Part shown: positions 23,454-34,256 of the stretch, piece after piece
Numbering within the stretch: the first letter of the stretch is position 1
Layout of the letters: each line of letters begins with the position of its first letter
Assembly (NCBI GenBank): GCA_026008535.1
Contig: BRKX01000015.1
Location: 28,665,501-28,729,500 of the forward strand
DNA: 64,000 bases
Reading direction: 5' to 3'
Source: Perilla frutescens
Lineage: Eukaryota; Streptophyta; Magnoliopsida; Lamiales; Lamiaceae
Notes under the pieces: generated by a model
Told to the model about the DNA's origin: nothing
Database searches by the model: none
What the model saw: the letters and a program-made list of their open reading frames with translations, nothing else
Made by a program: the position numbers and the translations under genes

Positions 23454-25109
23454 TTGCCAATAGTAAATGTCGAGCCCAACAAAAAAAATGACACTTGGAT
23501 ATTTGATTGTGGTGCTACGGATACTATGACATATGATGCCAAAGATATTTGTACTCCCTCTCTACCGAGAAAAACCCATGTCCAGACTGCTAGTGGTGAA
23601 ATAACTTATGTGCATGGTGGTGGCACAATAGAAATTTCTCCGACTCTTAAAATTTCAAATTGCCTATGTCCCTGCTTTGTCCCAAAAATTACTATCTATC
23701 AGCCATGTTACAAAGGAGCTAATTGTACTATTCTAATGCACACGACTTTCTGCCTATTACAGGATATCCGGACGGGGGAGATCATTGGACGTGGCACTGA
23801 GCGCTGGGGACTATATTACGTGGATGAGATTGATCAAAAAAGCACAATGATGCTGACTACCGGAATAGCCTCCCATGCCGCTTGGCTTTGGCACCGTCGA
23901 CTTGGGCATCTACCTGCGGGTTACCTCAAAATTCTTTTCCCTAAATTAGTTTCTTCCGATTTGTATTGTGAGACATGTGTTTTGGCTAAGAGCCACAGAC
24001 AAACTTTTAAACCTAGTAATACTCGTATGAAATCTATGTTTTCTTTAGTACACTATGATGTTTGGGGCCCTGCACCTGTGACAGGTGGTCAGAGGTTTCT
24101 TTATTTTTTACTGTTCATAGATGATCACACTCGTATGACTCGGGTTTATTTTATATTCCATAAATCGGAAGTTTTCTCAAAATTTTCCTACTTTTATGCT
24201 ATGATCCAAACCCAATTTCAAACCAATATCAAAATTTTGCGATCCGATAACTGGAGAGAATTTGTGAATTCTTCTATGACCAAATTCTTCCGTGATAACG
24301 GATTACTTCATCAAACAACTTGCCCTTATACACCCGAACAAAATGGAATAGCCGAAAGGAAAAATAGGATTGTTCTTGATATCACTTGGGCTTTACTTAT
24401 TGAGTCCTGGGTGCCGTTAACTTTTTGGCCTGAAGCGGTTGCTACCGCTGTCTATCTCTTGAATCGCCTACCCACGAAGAGTCTTGACCTCCAAACTCTA
24501 ATCCAGTGTCTATCCACTCTCGCTGAGATTCCTGTCCCACTTATGTTAAAACCTCGTATCTTCGGTTGTTCTATGTTCGTCCTCCTCCCTAAACAAACAC
24601 GCACAAAACTTGATCTATGTTCCGTTAAATGTGTCTTTATTGGTTATAGTGTTCACCAAAAGGGGTATCGATGTTACGATCCCAAAACTCATCGCATGTT
24701 CACCACCATGAACTGTGACTTCCTTGAAACCGAATTCTTTTATCATCACCATCCTAGTGGTCAGGGGGAGAATCCTAGACTTGACCCTCTAAGATGGTTG
24801 CCAAACCCAAGCAGCAGCCCCCTGGATGCAGTTCCAACAGAGCCAGTTAACTGTGCCGCTGAGACAGTTTCTGAAGCGTCTATACAGTCCACTGCGCTTA
24901 GTGAACCGGACAATGGTGCTTCTTCCAATCCGATATCTAAGGTAATAGATTCTGCTCCTGATGATCCTGTTTTTCATCCGATTTCTGATCATACTGATGC
25001 CAGTATTGTTGAGCATACTAATCCTATCCATGAGGTTTCAGTTTCACCTAATCATGAAGTTCCAGAAATAACAAGACAGGATACAGGGCGATATGTTCTA
25101 CCTCCATAA
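23454..25109 (+). pseudogene. Copia pol: protease and integrase
   Basis: A 551-codon open stretch encoding protease then integrase. The protease centre near residue 18 reads WIFDCGATDTMT, with Cys where copia proteases normally have Ser or Thr in D-[ST]-G. The GAG-pre-integrase/zinc domain has WHRRLGH (about 146-151) and CETC (about 172-175). The integrase triad is Asp 202 (DVWGPA), Asp 265 (RSDNWREF, where Gly-Gly would be usual) and Glu 301 (QNGIAERKNR). The tail is Ser/Pro-rich. The first codon is TTG: this is an internal part of gag-pol, not a true start. It ends at a TAA upstream of the reverse transcriptase. Confidence 0.9.
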
Positions 25110-26870
25110 AGAAACATGGGGGTTCCTCCAAGGAGATACTCTCCAGAAAGAGTTTTCAGAAAATCGAGATACCCAATTGGGAATCTTGCTGCAGACAATC
25201 TCACAAGCTTAGCAGCGGCATTCCAAACAGCTCTGTATGAAGAAGAGAATCTCCCAAGAGCTGTTACAGAAGCCTTCTAGTTGAAACAGTGGACAGATGC
25301 AATGAAGAAAGAGATATGCGCTCTTGGTCGAAATAACACATGGGAAAAATGCAAGCTGCCACAAGGGAAGAAGCCAGTTGGGTGCAGATAGGTCTTCACT
25401 ATTAAGCGGAAACCTGATGGATCTATTGAAAGGTACATGACACAGTTGGTTGCTAAATAATACATTCAAACTTATGGAGTAGATTATTCTGAGACTTTTT
25501 CTCCAGTGGCCAAGATAAATACTGTTAGAGTGTTACTCTCTATAGCAGCAAACAATGACTGGGCACTCCACCAGTTTGATGTCACTAACACCTTCTTGCA
25601 TGGAGAATTGACCCAAGTGGTGTATATGAATGTTCCATCTAGTTTTGAGTTAGAGTTTGGCAAAAAGGAAGTATGCAGGTTGAAAAAGACACTTTATAGA
25701 CTCAAGCAATCACCAAGGGCTTGGTTTGGAAGGTTCACCAGTGCTATGAAGAGTTATGGGTTTCGACAGAGCAACTCCGATCATACACTCTTCTTAAAGA
25801 ATCGAGGGAGTCTCGTCACTTGTCTAATCATATATGTGGATGATATGGTTCTCACGGGCAGTGATACAGAGGAAATTGAGAAGCTGAAGAAAAATCTTTT
25901 TCTGGAATTTGAGATGAAGGATCTGGGAACTCTTAAGTACTTCCTCGGCATTGAAGTCCTTCGGTCAGCAAAAGGGATCTTTATACGCCAATAGAAATAT
26001 GCTCTGGACCTCCTCACTGAGACGGGAATGCTGGATTGCAAACCGATTGATACCCCTATCGCAGTAAATCATAGATTGCAGATTGTCAAAGATGTGGAAA
26101 TGGCGGATCGAGGACAATATCAGCGGCTAGTAGGAAAGCTCATTTATCTTTCTCACACCAGACCTGATATAGCCTATGCTGTCGGGGTAGTTAGTCAGTT
26201 CATGCATAAACCACAGATTGACCATATAGAAGCTGCTATCAGAATTGTTAGATATCTCAAAGGCAATTATGGATATGGGTTGTTTTTTGGAAAGCACAGG
26301 CACTCAAAGATATGTGGTTATACAGATGCCGATTGGGCAGGCAGTCCAATGGATAGAAGGTCGACTGCCGAATACTTCACCTTTGTTGGAGGTAATCTGG
26401 TCACTTGGAGAAGTAAAAAACAAAAGGTGGTAGCTCTGTCTAGTGCTGAAGCCGCATTCAGAGGGGTAAAAAGCGGGTTAACAGAAATTCTATGGTTGAG
26501 AAAATTGTTAGCAGACATTGGTTTTGTTCCGGATCAGCCGTGTCAGTTGTTCTATGATAATAAAGCAACCATTAGTATTTCTGAAAATCCAGTCCAGCAC
26601 GATCGAACCAAACATGTTGAGGTGGACAGACATTTCATCAAGGAGAAGTTGGAAGCCGGGGTTGTCAAACTTTCTTTCATCCGTTCTGAGGATCAACTTG
26701 CAGATATACTAACAAAATCAGTGAATTCAAGAAGTTTCACGAAAGTACGTGACAAGTTGAGTATCAGGGATCCTACCACTCAACTTGAGGGGGAGTGTCG
26801 GCAATCTCGATCCGAATCCACTACCAAAATTAGTTCCATGAATCCTGCAAAATCAAATCATCAAGATTAG
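25110..26870 (+). pseudogene. Copia pol: reverse transcriptase and RNase H
   Basis: Continues the protease-integrase frame. Stops occur near 25,278, 25,388, 25,458 and 25,992; at least two replace expected Trp or Arg/Gln codons. RVT_2 reverse transcriptase blocks are visible: DVTNTFLHGELTQVVYM, LKKTLYRLKQSPRAWF and the catalytic YVDDM near 25,835-25,850, then GTLKYFLGIEV. RNase H follows with YTDADWAG, LSSAEAAFRG, LFYDNKATISI and TKHVEVDRHFIKEK. The frame ends at 26,870 inside the 3' LTR, normal for compact copia elements. Confidence 0.9.
26784..26795 (+). other. Polypurine tract
   Basis: TTGAGGGGGAG immediately precedes the 3' LTR and would prime plus-strand DNA synthesis. Confidence 0.75.
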
Positions 26871-27041
26871 GTCCATGTTTAGACTAGTTACCAAAATTAT
26901 GTATTTTTTTCTCTTTATGTATCTAGAGTTGTAACTAGCAGAATACACAAGAATATACAGCAAAATCGAATTCTCTCCAAAGCAGCAAACTGTTCTTTGC
27001 TTCTAACTATTCAATCACCATGATTAAACCACAAATCAACA
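26796..27041 (+). repeat. 3' LTR of copia element
   Basis: Same length (246 bp) as the 5' LTR with about ten substitutions by eye, starting TGTCGGCAATCTC and ending AATCAACA, followed by the CATTG duplication. Confidence 0.95.
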
Positions 27042-27273
27042 CATTGCCTCCTTATTAGATGTGGATCCTCCCATACTCGATCGTTTTGGATTCGCTTAGC
27101 GACTATGATGGTGGTGACATCATAAATTGGAAACTTATTACTGCATAATAATCGGGCAGATGAATGAAATGCAAAGTTGGGTTATTCTATAAAAAGAGCA
27201 TGAAATAAGGATGAATGGAAAGTTATGTGAAACTTGTGGTATATGATAAGGAAGTTAAGAAAACTTGAATTTG

Positions 27274-27400
27274 TCTCGGTGGGGATGGCCTAGTGATGGA
27301 GTGAGATTGCTTGGAGACTAAAGATCACGAGTTCGAATCTCCTCAATACCACGAGATTGGGTGTGTGAGTAAAAAAAATTAAAAATGATCCACCATATTT
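27274..27400 (+). mobile_element. tRNA-derived SINE
   Basis: The stretch GGGGATGGCCTAGTGATGG to the B box resembles a tRNA with an internal RNA polymerase III promoter: A box TGGCCTAGTGATGG (27,286-27,299) and B box GTTCGAATC (27,331-27,339), spaced about 32 nt apart. The head does not fold as a functional tRNA (no matching acceptor stem seen), so a SINE is more likely than a tRNA gene. The 3' end and target duplication are not resolved; an A-rich run follows at 27,372. Confidence 0.75.
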
Positions 27401-28226
27401 ATCAACCATTTCTAGATTGAAAATTTTAAAATAATGAAAATGCAGCTGAATTTATTGTTGTATTATTTTCATGAGCTTTTGTGAGCATAGATATTACCAC
27501 CAAATATAAAATCCTATGTAAATTAGGAAAGATAAAAATACAAAAGGAATATATGATTACCACCAAATATAAAATGTGTGAAGATACTACAAGATATCCT
27601 AGTGCGTGGGATTATCCATATCAGAATATGCCCACAAGGTAAACATAAAGATTTAATTTGCACCTTTTCCCTTTCAAATTTGAAGAAGAAATCCTTTTTC
27701 TATATATTTAATTATATTAATCTATGATTTGATCAATAATATTACTCAATATTAATTCATGATTGCATGTTTTCCTTAATCAATTTGATTTTAACTATTA
27801 AATATATATATATATATATAATCATTTTTTATGCTTATACGACGAGTTCAGCCAGTGACCCAATAACCTAATTCTTTATCCGGTTCAGTGCCTTTTCCGG
27901 TCATTACAAAAGAAACTATGTCGACCAGCTCTTCTTGGTCTGAACTTGGTTTGCTGAAAGTCATGGGCCTATAACAGGTTTTATTGGTAGTTTGCTCAAT
28001 TGGTGCAATTTAAGCCATATAAAACTCAAAACTATCTCATTTAGTCCCTGTAGATAATGGCCCATTTGGTGGGCTGACTCCGGATGGTCTAAATTGGAGC
28101 ACCTAATTTGAGATATCTCATATCGTATATCAAGTTAAGGGTAAAATCGAATTAAGTTGATTCAAATATGCACATGTGTTTCGGGTACAAACGTGTACAT
28201 TATTTTTATTTACTATAATTTTATTA
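27401..28226. other. Non-coding DNA
   Basis: AT-rich, with an (AT)n run near 27,801-27,821 and a short repeat of ATTACCACCAAATATAAAAT (near 27,494 and 27,555). No gene recognised. Confidence 0.45.
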
Positions 28227-28585
28227 TGGGCAAGTCTCATGTACATAAGATGTACATCAGACGATCAACGTGTTGACCCGGTCAATGCTTTGACTAAAAA
28301 ATTCGTCAAAATTAGTATCATTCATAATACTGAAAAGTATAATTTCAAAGGCACAAAAGTATCATTTGTATCAATAAAAAATATTGGCCAGAAAAGAAAA
28401 TAAAGAAAAAAACTGTTAAAATCAGTATCAATCGAAACACTAAAAAGTATCATTCAAAATTGAAAAAAGTATCAGTTGTATCCCTAAAACGTATCACCCG
28501 TTTTCACGATTGTTTTGGTCAACGCGTGTTGACCTGATCAACGCGTTGACCGTCTGATGTACATCTTATGTACATGAGTTTTTGC
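28227..28585. mobile_element. Mutator-like MITE, 359 bp
   Basis: The two ends share a near-perfect inverted block CTCATGTACATAAGATGTAC followed by ATCAGACG, and pairing continues into TCAACG/TTGACC motifs. An exact 9-bp duplication ATTTTATTA flanks it at 28,218-28,226 and 28,586-28,594. The body repeats AAGTATCA-type motifs. The plus-strand frame at 28,176-28,403 is a shadow over the element. Confidence 0.85.
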
Positions 28586-29341
28586 ATTTTATTACTTATT
28601 TTATTATATTTTAGTGCTAATTATTTATTTTTATTGCTTATTTTATTATATTCTAGTGTTGATTTGAATTAAAATATATTAAGATAAGCAATGAAATAAA
28701 TAAGCATAGTGCACAGTTTACATACGAAGCACATTGCACATTATAATCCGTGCACTTTACATATGAAGCACATTGCACAGTTTACACACGCTGGCGACGA
28801 GGGGAGGAGGGCAGTTGTGTTGAGCTTGATACATATTTTTTAATATAGAATACATATTGTTAATTTATTCTAATTTATTTTTAATTTATACTTCGTATTA
28901 ATTGTGATTGTTTTTAATTAAACTTTTTTCTATTTTTATGTAGAATATAAGATGTTTTAAAATAAAATCGTACCATTATCCTTTTCATTTACTTACAATG
29001 AAGTTAATATTTGTTAAATATTAAATTAAGAGTTGATTATGAATTTTAAGAATTGTAATAGAATTGAAAAATAGGATCAAATTTTGAATTTAAGTTCTGA
29101 TTCTTGAATGTTACTTATTAGTTTACATTATTAAAATTAAAAAAAAAGTTAAAAGTGTGGACTGTTGTCAATTCTTGGAATAAGAAAAATATATAGTGCA
29201 TTAGTGAAACAACATTATGTCTCAACCGTCTAAATAAACCCGAAAGTCGGTCGCTCCGTCATATATTAGTGTTGCCCCTAAAAAAAATTATGACTCTGTC
29301 ATATAACAATTTCGCCCCCCCTAAAAAAATTCTTGATCCGC

Positions 29342-29377
<36 letters not shown>

Positions 29378-30420
29378 GATGATTATCATGCATATAGGCC
29401 CCTAATGTGTAAATTAGGGATTAATCACATACATTAATTTAGTGATTTGGATGATCTAGATTGTGTTGAAAATTGTTGAGAATCTACATGCTTTTATTTG
29501 ATTCATACTGCATAAGGGTAAAAGATGAATTTCAGCATATTTAATTTTTGAATTCCCGTTTTCATCGCCTACTTAATATGGGAACTAAATCTTTCATAAC
29601 TTCCTCATGAAATGACCATATAAAATTTCGAATCATTTAACGAAAAAAAAAAAAATTTAGCAAGAATTCATTCAATGTCAATTAATTTGGTATTATGAGG
29701 GTTATTCTAAACACTACAAAAATGTATCATGCATCAAATTCATTGCTAACAATTCAAAAAATGCACCAAATCAGTTAATAAAAATACACCAATTAAATAA
29801 GTTAATAAAGCATTATCAACCTCAAAATAAGTATTCATTAACTAAAAAAAACACAACATTCAACAAGGGATTGACAATAGCCTAACCTAATCAGTTTATA
29901 AAAAGCATCAAAACAAACAAATAAAATTAAGCATTTGCAAAGAAAAAAAACACTATTCAATTTTAATATTAAATTAAATTACAAAAAAATCTTATGACTA
30001 TCTTTTCTCATCCATATAATCCACAAAACTATAAATTAAGAAACTACCTAACTAAATTTTAAAACGATGAACAAATTACGCTTTCAAACAAAAAAAAATT
30101 CTCAAATTAATAATTGAAATAAAATTAAATGAGCTAATAATTCAAACTAAAATTCAACGATGCATTACTTACGGCAAAAAAAAAACATTAATACACAAAA
30201 AATAAGCATTAGTATTCAAATAAACAACATACAATAACCTAACATAATGAATTATTAAAGCATCAAAATCAACAAATCAAGTACACTCACCCACAAAAAA
30301 AAAATCATTAATGTTGATTCCAAAAATTAAACACTCACTCGCAAAATAAAAATAAAATACATTAAAAATATATAAAAAGTACTATTTTCTTCTTAAGCTA
30401 CATTGATGACACGAAAAAAA
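28586..30420. other. Non-coding A-rich DNA
   Basis: Contains a short repeat GCACATTGCACA near 28,729-28,780, an (AT)n run at 29,345-29,374, and a GCCCCCCCTAAAAAAATTC stretch (29,313 on) like ends of old dispersed repeats. From 29,690 to 30,360 there are many A-runs alternating with AAGCATTA-like words. No gene seen. Confidence 0.45.
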
Positions 30421-30851
30421 TGTAAAATCATTCTAGTTTTCTACAATTCTTTACGAGAAAACTACAGGATCTTGAAATCAATGATTCTCACATAACCACA
30501 TAATTGATAGAATATTGCTTACATTTCTCCATGTATCAGATTTGTAACTGCACTGATGAATTTCTTGAGAAGAATGGTAAACCGGTGTTTCACCTCCTTG
30601 ATTATCTTTCTATTTTCTATCGTACGTGATGGTTAGGGTTTTAAGAGAATACCTTTTATATAAGAAAGTGGACCCAATTTCACAGTAATGGGTTGTTATT
30701 CCCCATAAGCTCACTATTCCCATCAAATAGCGGATATTATAAAACTACTCCATATTAACCCAGATATAATTTAGTCCATAATTAATTGATTATTTATTTA
30801 TTAGTCCTTTGTAAGCCACATAACTTTACATGAGACATAAATAATCTTACA
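30421..30851 (-). repeat. Candidate 3' LTR of the outer copia element
   Basis: On the minus strand the purine tract GCCAAGTGGGAGAA (30,852-30,865 region) is followed by TGTAAGATTATTTATGTC, a typical LTR start, and the candidate ends TTTTACA at 30,421. A strong TATA box (CTTATATAAAAGG, 30,652-30,664) lies inside, as expected for an LTR promoter. The partner LTR would be outside the window, so the ends are provisional. Confidence 0.6.
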
Positions 30852-31235
30852 TTCTCCCACTTGGCTCATGTGACGTTACTTAACATCATGTACAAATAAA
30901 TAAATTAATCAAACTAACATAATGCGCATTTGTATGACTAAACATTATACTTCATTGGGTTCATCATAATATCATAATTAAGAACATGAACTAATTCAAG
31001 TCATAGTGGTTGTACATCACACAATTGACATAGTCCCTTCCATGTACTACGAACTAATCTTCTCCTTAATATGATCATTAATCAGGAGCACATAATTGGT
31101 CCATCATAATGTATTTATACAAGACTTTACCTGTTTACATTATTCTAATTCAAATATGCATGCAAAATAGAGATGGATAATCAGAAACATTTCATAAATG
31201 AGCTCAGAGTGTTAATTACAAAATAAACGTCATAC

Positions 31236-33149
31236 TTAATAATTATTGTTAAAAATAATGCCCATACTTTCAACATGATCAATAAATGTCTTGGACGGTA
31301 ATTCCTTTGTTAAAGGGTCAGCTGTCATAAGATTTGTGCTAATATGTTTTATTAACACTCTTTGTTTCTGAACTTCTTCCTTCACCGCAAAGTACTTTAA
31401 CTCTATATGCTTAGCACCTTTAGAGTACTTGTCATTTTTAGAGAAAAATACTGCTGCGGAGTTATCACAGTACAATTTCAGCGGCTTAGCAATACTGTCG
31501 ACAATTCCAAGCCCTGAAATAAAATTCCGCAGCCAATTAGCGTGAATTGTAGCCTCAAAACATGCTATGAGTTCATCTTCCATGGTGGAGGCAGGAACAA
31601 CAGACTGCTTTGCACTCTTCCACGATACTGCTCCTCCAGCTAAAAGAAATACATAGCCAAGAGTGGACTTTCTAGTATCCAAACATCCAACAAAGTCTGA
31701 GTCGGCATACCTAATCACCTCAACATGATCAGACCTCCTATATGTAAGTATGTGATCTTTTGTTCCCTGTAAGTATCTCAGAACCTTCTTTGCAGCTTTC
31801 CAATGTTCCATTCCTTGGTTACTTTGATATCTTCCCAACATTCTAGCTGCAAAGCTTATGTCTGGTTAAGTACATGTCTGAGCATACATAATACTCCCAA
31901 CAACAGATGCATACGGAATTGCTTCCATCTGTTTTTGTTCCAATTCATTTTTAGGACATTGAGTGATACTAAACTTGTCTCCTTTCTGAATTGGAACTGG
32001 TGATGCTGAGTACTTTTCCATCTTGAATCTCTTTAGCACTTTATTGATATATGCTTTCTGAGACAAACCTAACAATCCTTGTGATCTGTTTTAGAATATT
32101 TCTATTCCAATCACATAACTTGCCTCACCCATATCTTTCATTTCAAAGTTGCTAGAGAGAAAACTCTTAGTCTCATGAAGGAGACCAAGATCATTAGTTG
32201 CAAGCAAGATATCATCAACATACATGATTAAAAATATGATCTTACTCCTACTGACCTTTAGATATATACACCGATCAACAGTATTCTCCTTAAATCCAAA
32301 GGAAACAATGGTATCATTAAACTTCAAATACCATTCGCGGGAAGCTTATTTCAGACCGTATATTGATTTCTTTAATTAACATACCATTTGTTCCTTTCCT
32401 TCAATTGAGAAACCAATTGGTTGGTCTATATAAACATTCTCCTCTAAATCTCCATTGAGAAAGACAGTTTTCACATCCATCTGATGCAACTCCAAGTCAT
32501 AGTGAGCTACAAGTGCCATGATAATTCTGAAAGAATCCTTTCATGAGACTGGTGAAAAAGTCTCTTTGTAATCGATTCCATCCTTTTGAGTAGAACCTTT
32601 GGCAACAAGTCTAGCCTTGTAGCGTTCTAGATTGCCAAGAGAGTCACGTTTAGTCTTAAAGACCCACTTACAACCAACTCTCTTGCAACCTTCTGGTAAT
32701 TCTACAAGGTTCGAAACACCATTATGTTCCAAAGATTTTAACTCTTCTTTCATGGCATCTAACCATTTTTCAGAATTATCACAACTTACGGCTTGTGAAA
32801 ATGAGATTGGATCATTATCATTAATGCTCAAGTCAGTTTCTGACTCATGTAGATATACCTTGTAGTCATTCGAAATAGCTGGTCTTCGTTCTCTCTGAGA
32901 TCTTCTTAATGTTATTTCTTGAGGTTCTTCTACAACAGGTTCATTATGAATCAGAGGTTCATTATTGTGTTGCTCATCTTCATTGTTGTTTGGAACAACA
33001 AATTGAGGAACACTCACTTTACTGCTAGAGGCACAAGTTAAAGGAACTTGTACTCTTACTTCTTTAATTTCCACGTGTCGTGGAACTATACTCCCACTGA
33101 TTTCACCACTTTCAATGAACCTCGCATTTTCAGTCTCAATAATTCTCAT
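31236..33149 (-). pseudogene. Outer copia reverse transcriptase and RNase H
   Basis: Reads right to left. The connecting region is followed by the RVT_2 start (GCKWVFKTKRDSLGNLERYK, KARLVAKGSTQKDGIDYKET at about 32,545-32,690), then MYVDDILLATND (about 32,200-32,235) carrying the catalytic YVDD, then the C-terminal RT and RNase H with RYLQGTKDHILTYRRS, YADSDFVGC, LYCDNSAAVFFSKN and AKHIELKYFAVKE. The frame ends at 31,236. It is broken by stops near 31,866, 32,091 and 32,541, several of which replace expected Gln or Trp codons. RT and RNase H domains are otherwise full length, so this copy died by point mutation rather than deletion. Confidence 0.9.
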
Positions 33150-33278
33150 TTTATGATTAGGACAATAAAATCTATACCCCTTTGATTTTTCTGGATAACC
33201 AATAAAATATCCACTTATTGTTCTTGCATCCAGTTTCTTTTCTTATGGATTATAAATCCTTACTTCTGCCTGGCAACC

Positions 33279-34190
33279 CTAAACATGTAGGTGCCTTAAA
33301 CTAGGTGTCCTAGTCATCCACAGTTCAAAAGGAGTCTTTGGAACTGCTTTACTAGGAACCATATTTAACAAATACATGGCACTTTTCAAGGCATACATCC
33401 ACAAAAATAAGGGTAGAGATGAATTGCTTAACATACTCCTAACCATATTCATTAAGGTTCTATTACGCCTTTCTGATACACCATTTTGTTGTAGTGTACC
33501 TGGTATTGTGTATTGAGCACAAATACCACGTTTCTGAAGAAGTAAAACAAATGGACCTGGGTGTTGCCCAGTCTCATCATATCTTCCGTAATACTCACCA
33601 CCTCTATCGGATTTTATAACTTTCACCTTTCTGTCTAATTGCCTTTCTACTTCATTCAAGTAGATTTCCAAGGCATCCACTGCTTGAGATTTCTCATGCA
33701 GTAGATAGACATAACCATAATGTGAATAGTCATCAATAAAGGTGATGAAAATTTTTTCCTTTCAGAAAGAATCAACATCAAAATGCCCACATATATCAGT
33801 ATGCATAATTTCAAGAAGCTGAGTGCTTCTTGTGGCTCCTTTATTTGTGTGTTTCATTTGTTTTCCTTTAATACAATCCACACAAATATTTAGATCCGTA
33901 AAATCTAGATCTGGAAGAATCTTATTCTTTATGAGTTCTTCCATTCTTTCTCTAGAAATATGACCCAAACTTTGATGCCACAAGAGAGCAGAACGTTCAT
34001 TCACTAAACTAAGTTTAGTGCCAATATTATGATGCAGAGTTAAAAGACATTCAGCATACAAACCATCTAAATTCAATTTATATAAACCATCACAAAGAAC
34101 ACTAGTACCAATGAGATGATTATGCTTAAATAAACTGAAACATCCATTTACCAAAATTGAAAGAAAATCCAGTAATATCCAGTTTAGATA
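33279..34190 (-). pseudogene. Outer copia GAG-pre-integrase and integrase
   Basis: The GAG-pre-integrase motif LLWHQSLGHISRERM with CVDCIKGKQ gives the integrase zinc finger; MHTDICGHFD contains the first catalytic Asp, IKSDRGGEYYG the second, and LQQNGVSERRNRT the Glu. A stop near 33,762 splits the domain. Just upstream, at 34,256, the SIRE-like element is inserted between protease and integrase. Confidence 0.9.
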
Positions 34191-34251
34191 ATGAAACTAA
34201 ATTCCTAGATAAACTAGGAACATACAGAGTTTTGAATAAATCTAAATGATG

Positions 34252-34256
34252 TCCAG
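34252..34256. repeat. Target duplication of the SIRE-like element
   Basis: TCCAG is repeated at 63,544-63,548, directly outside the two long LTRs. Confidence 0.95.

Larger units (their letters stand above)
21807..27041 (+). mobile_element. Complete Ty1-copia LTR retrotransposon, 5,235 bp
   Basis: Two 246-bp LTRs (TG...CA) flank gag and pol in the copia order protease, integrase, reverse transcriptase, RNase H. It has a tRNA-iMet primer-binding site directly after the left LTR, a purine tract before the right LTR and TSD CATTG. The LTRs differ at about ten positions by eye (about 4%), so it is moderately old. Pol carries several in-frame stops and gag is frameshifted, so the copy is non-autonomous. 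Confidence 0.95.
30852..34256 (-). mobile_element. Outer (oldest) copia element, 3' part
   Basis: Minus-strand copia pol from GAG-pre-integrase to RNase H. It is interrupted at 34,256 by the SIRE-like element and resumes at 63,549 with the protease and gag zinc knuckle, continuing beyond the right edge. The flanking TCCAG duplication and restored reading frame across the break prove continuity. Many in-frame stops show long inactivity. Confidence 0.9.

Noticed and set aside
27286..27339. A tRNA gene
   Set aside because: A and B boxes are present but an acceptor stem and plausible anticodon arm are not; a SINE head explains it better.
29690..30360. CRISPR-like periodic A-runs
   Set aside because: No fixed repeat unit or spacer length; simple A-rich plant DNA.
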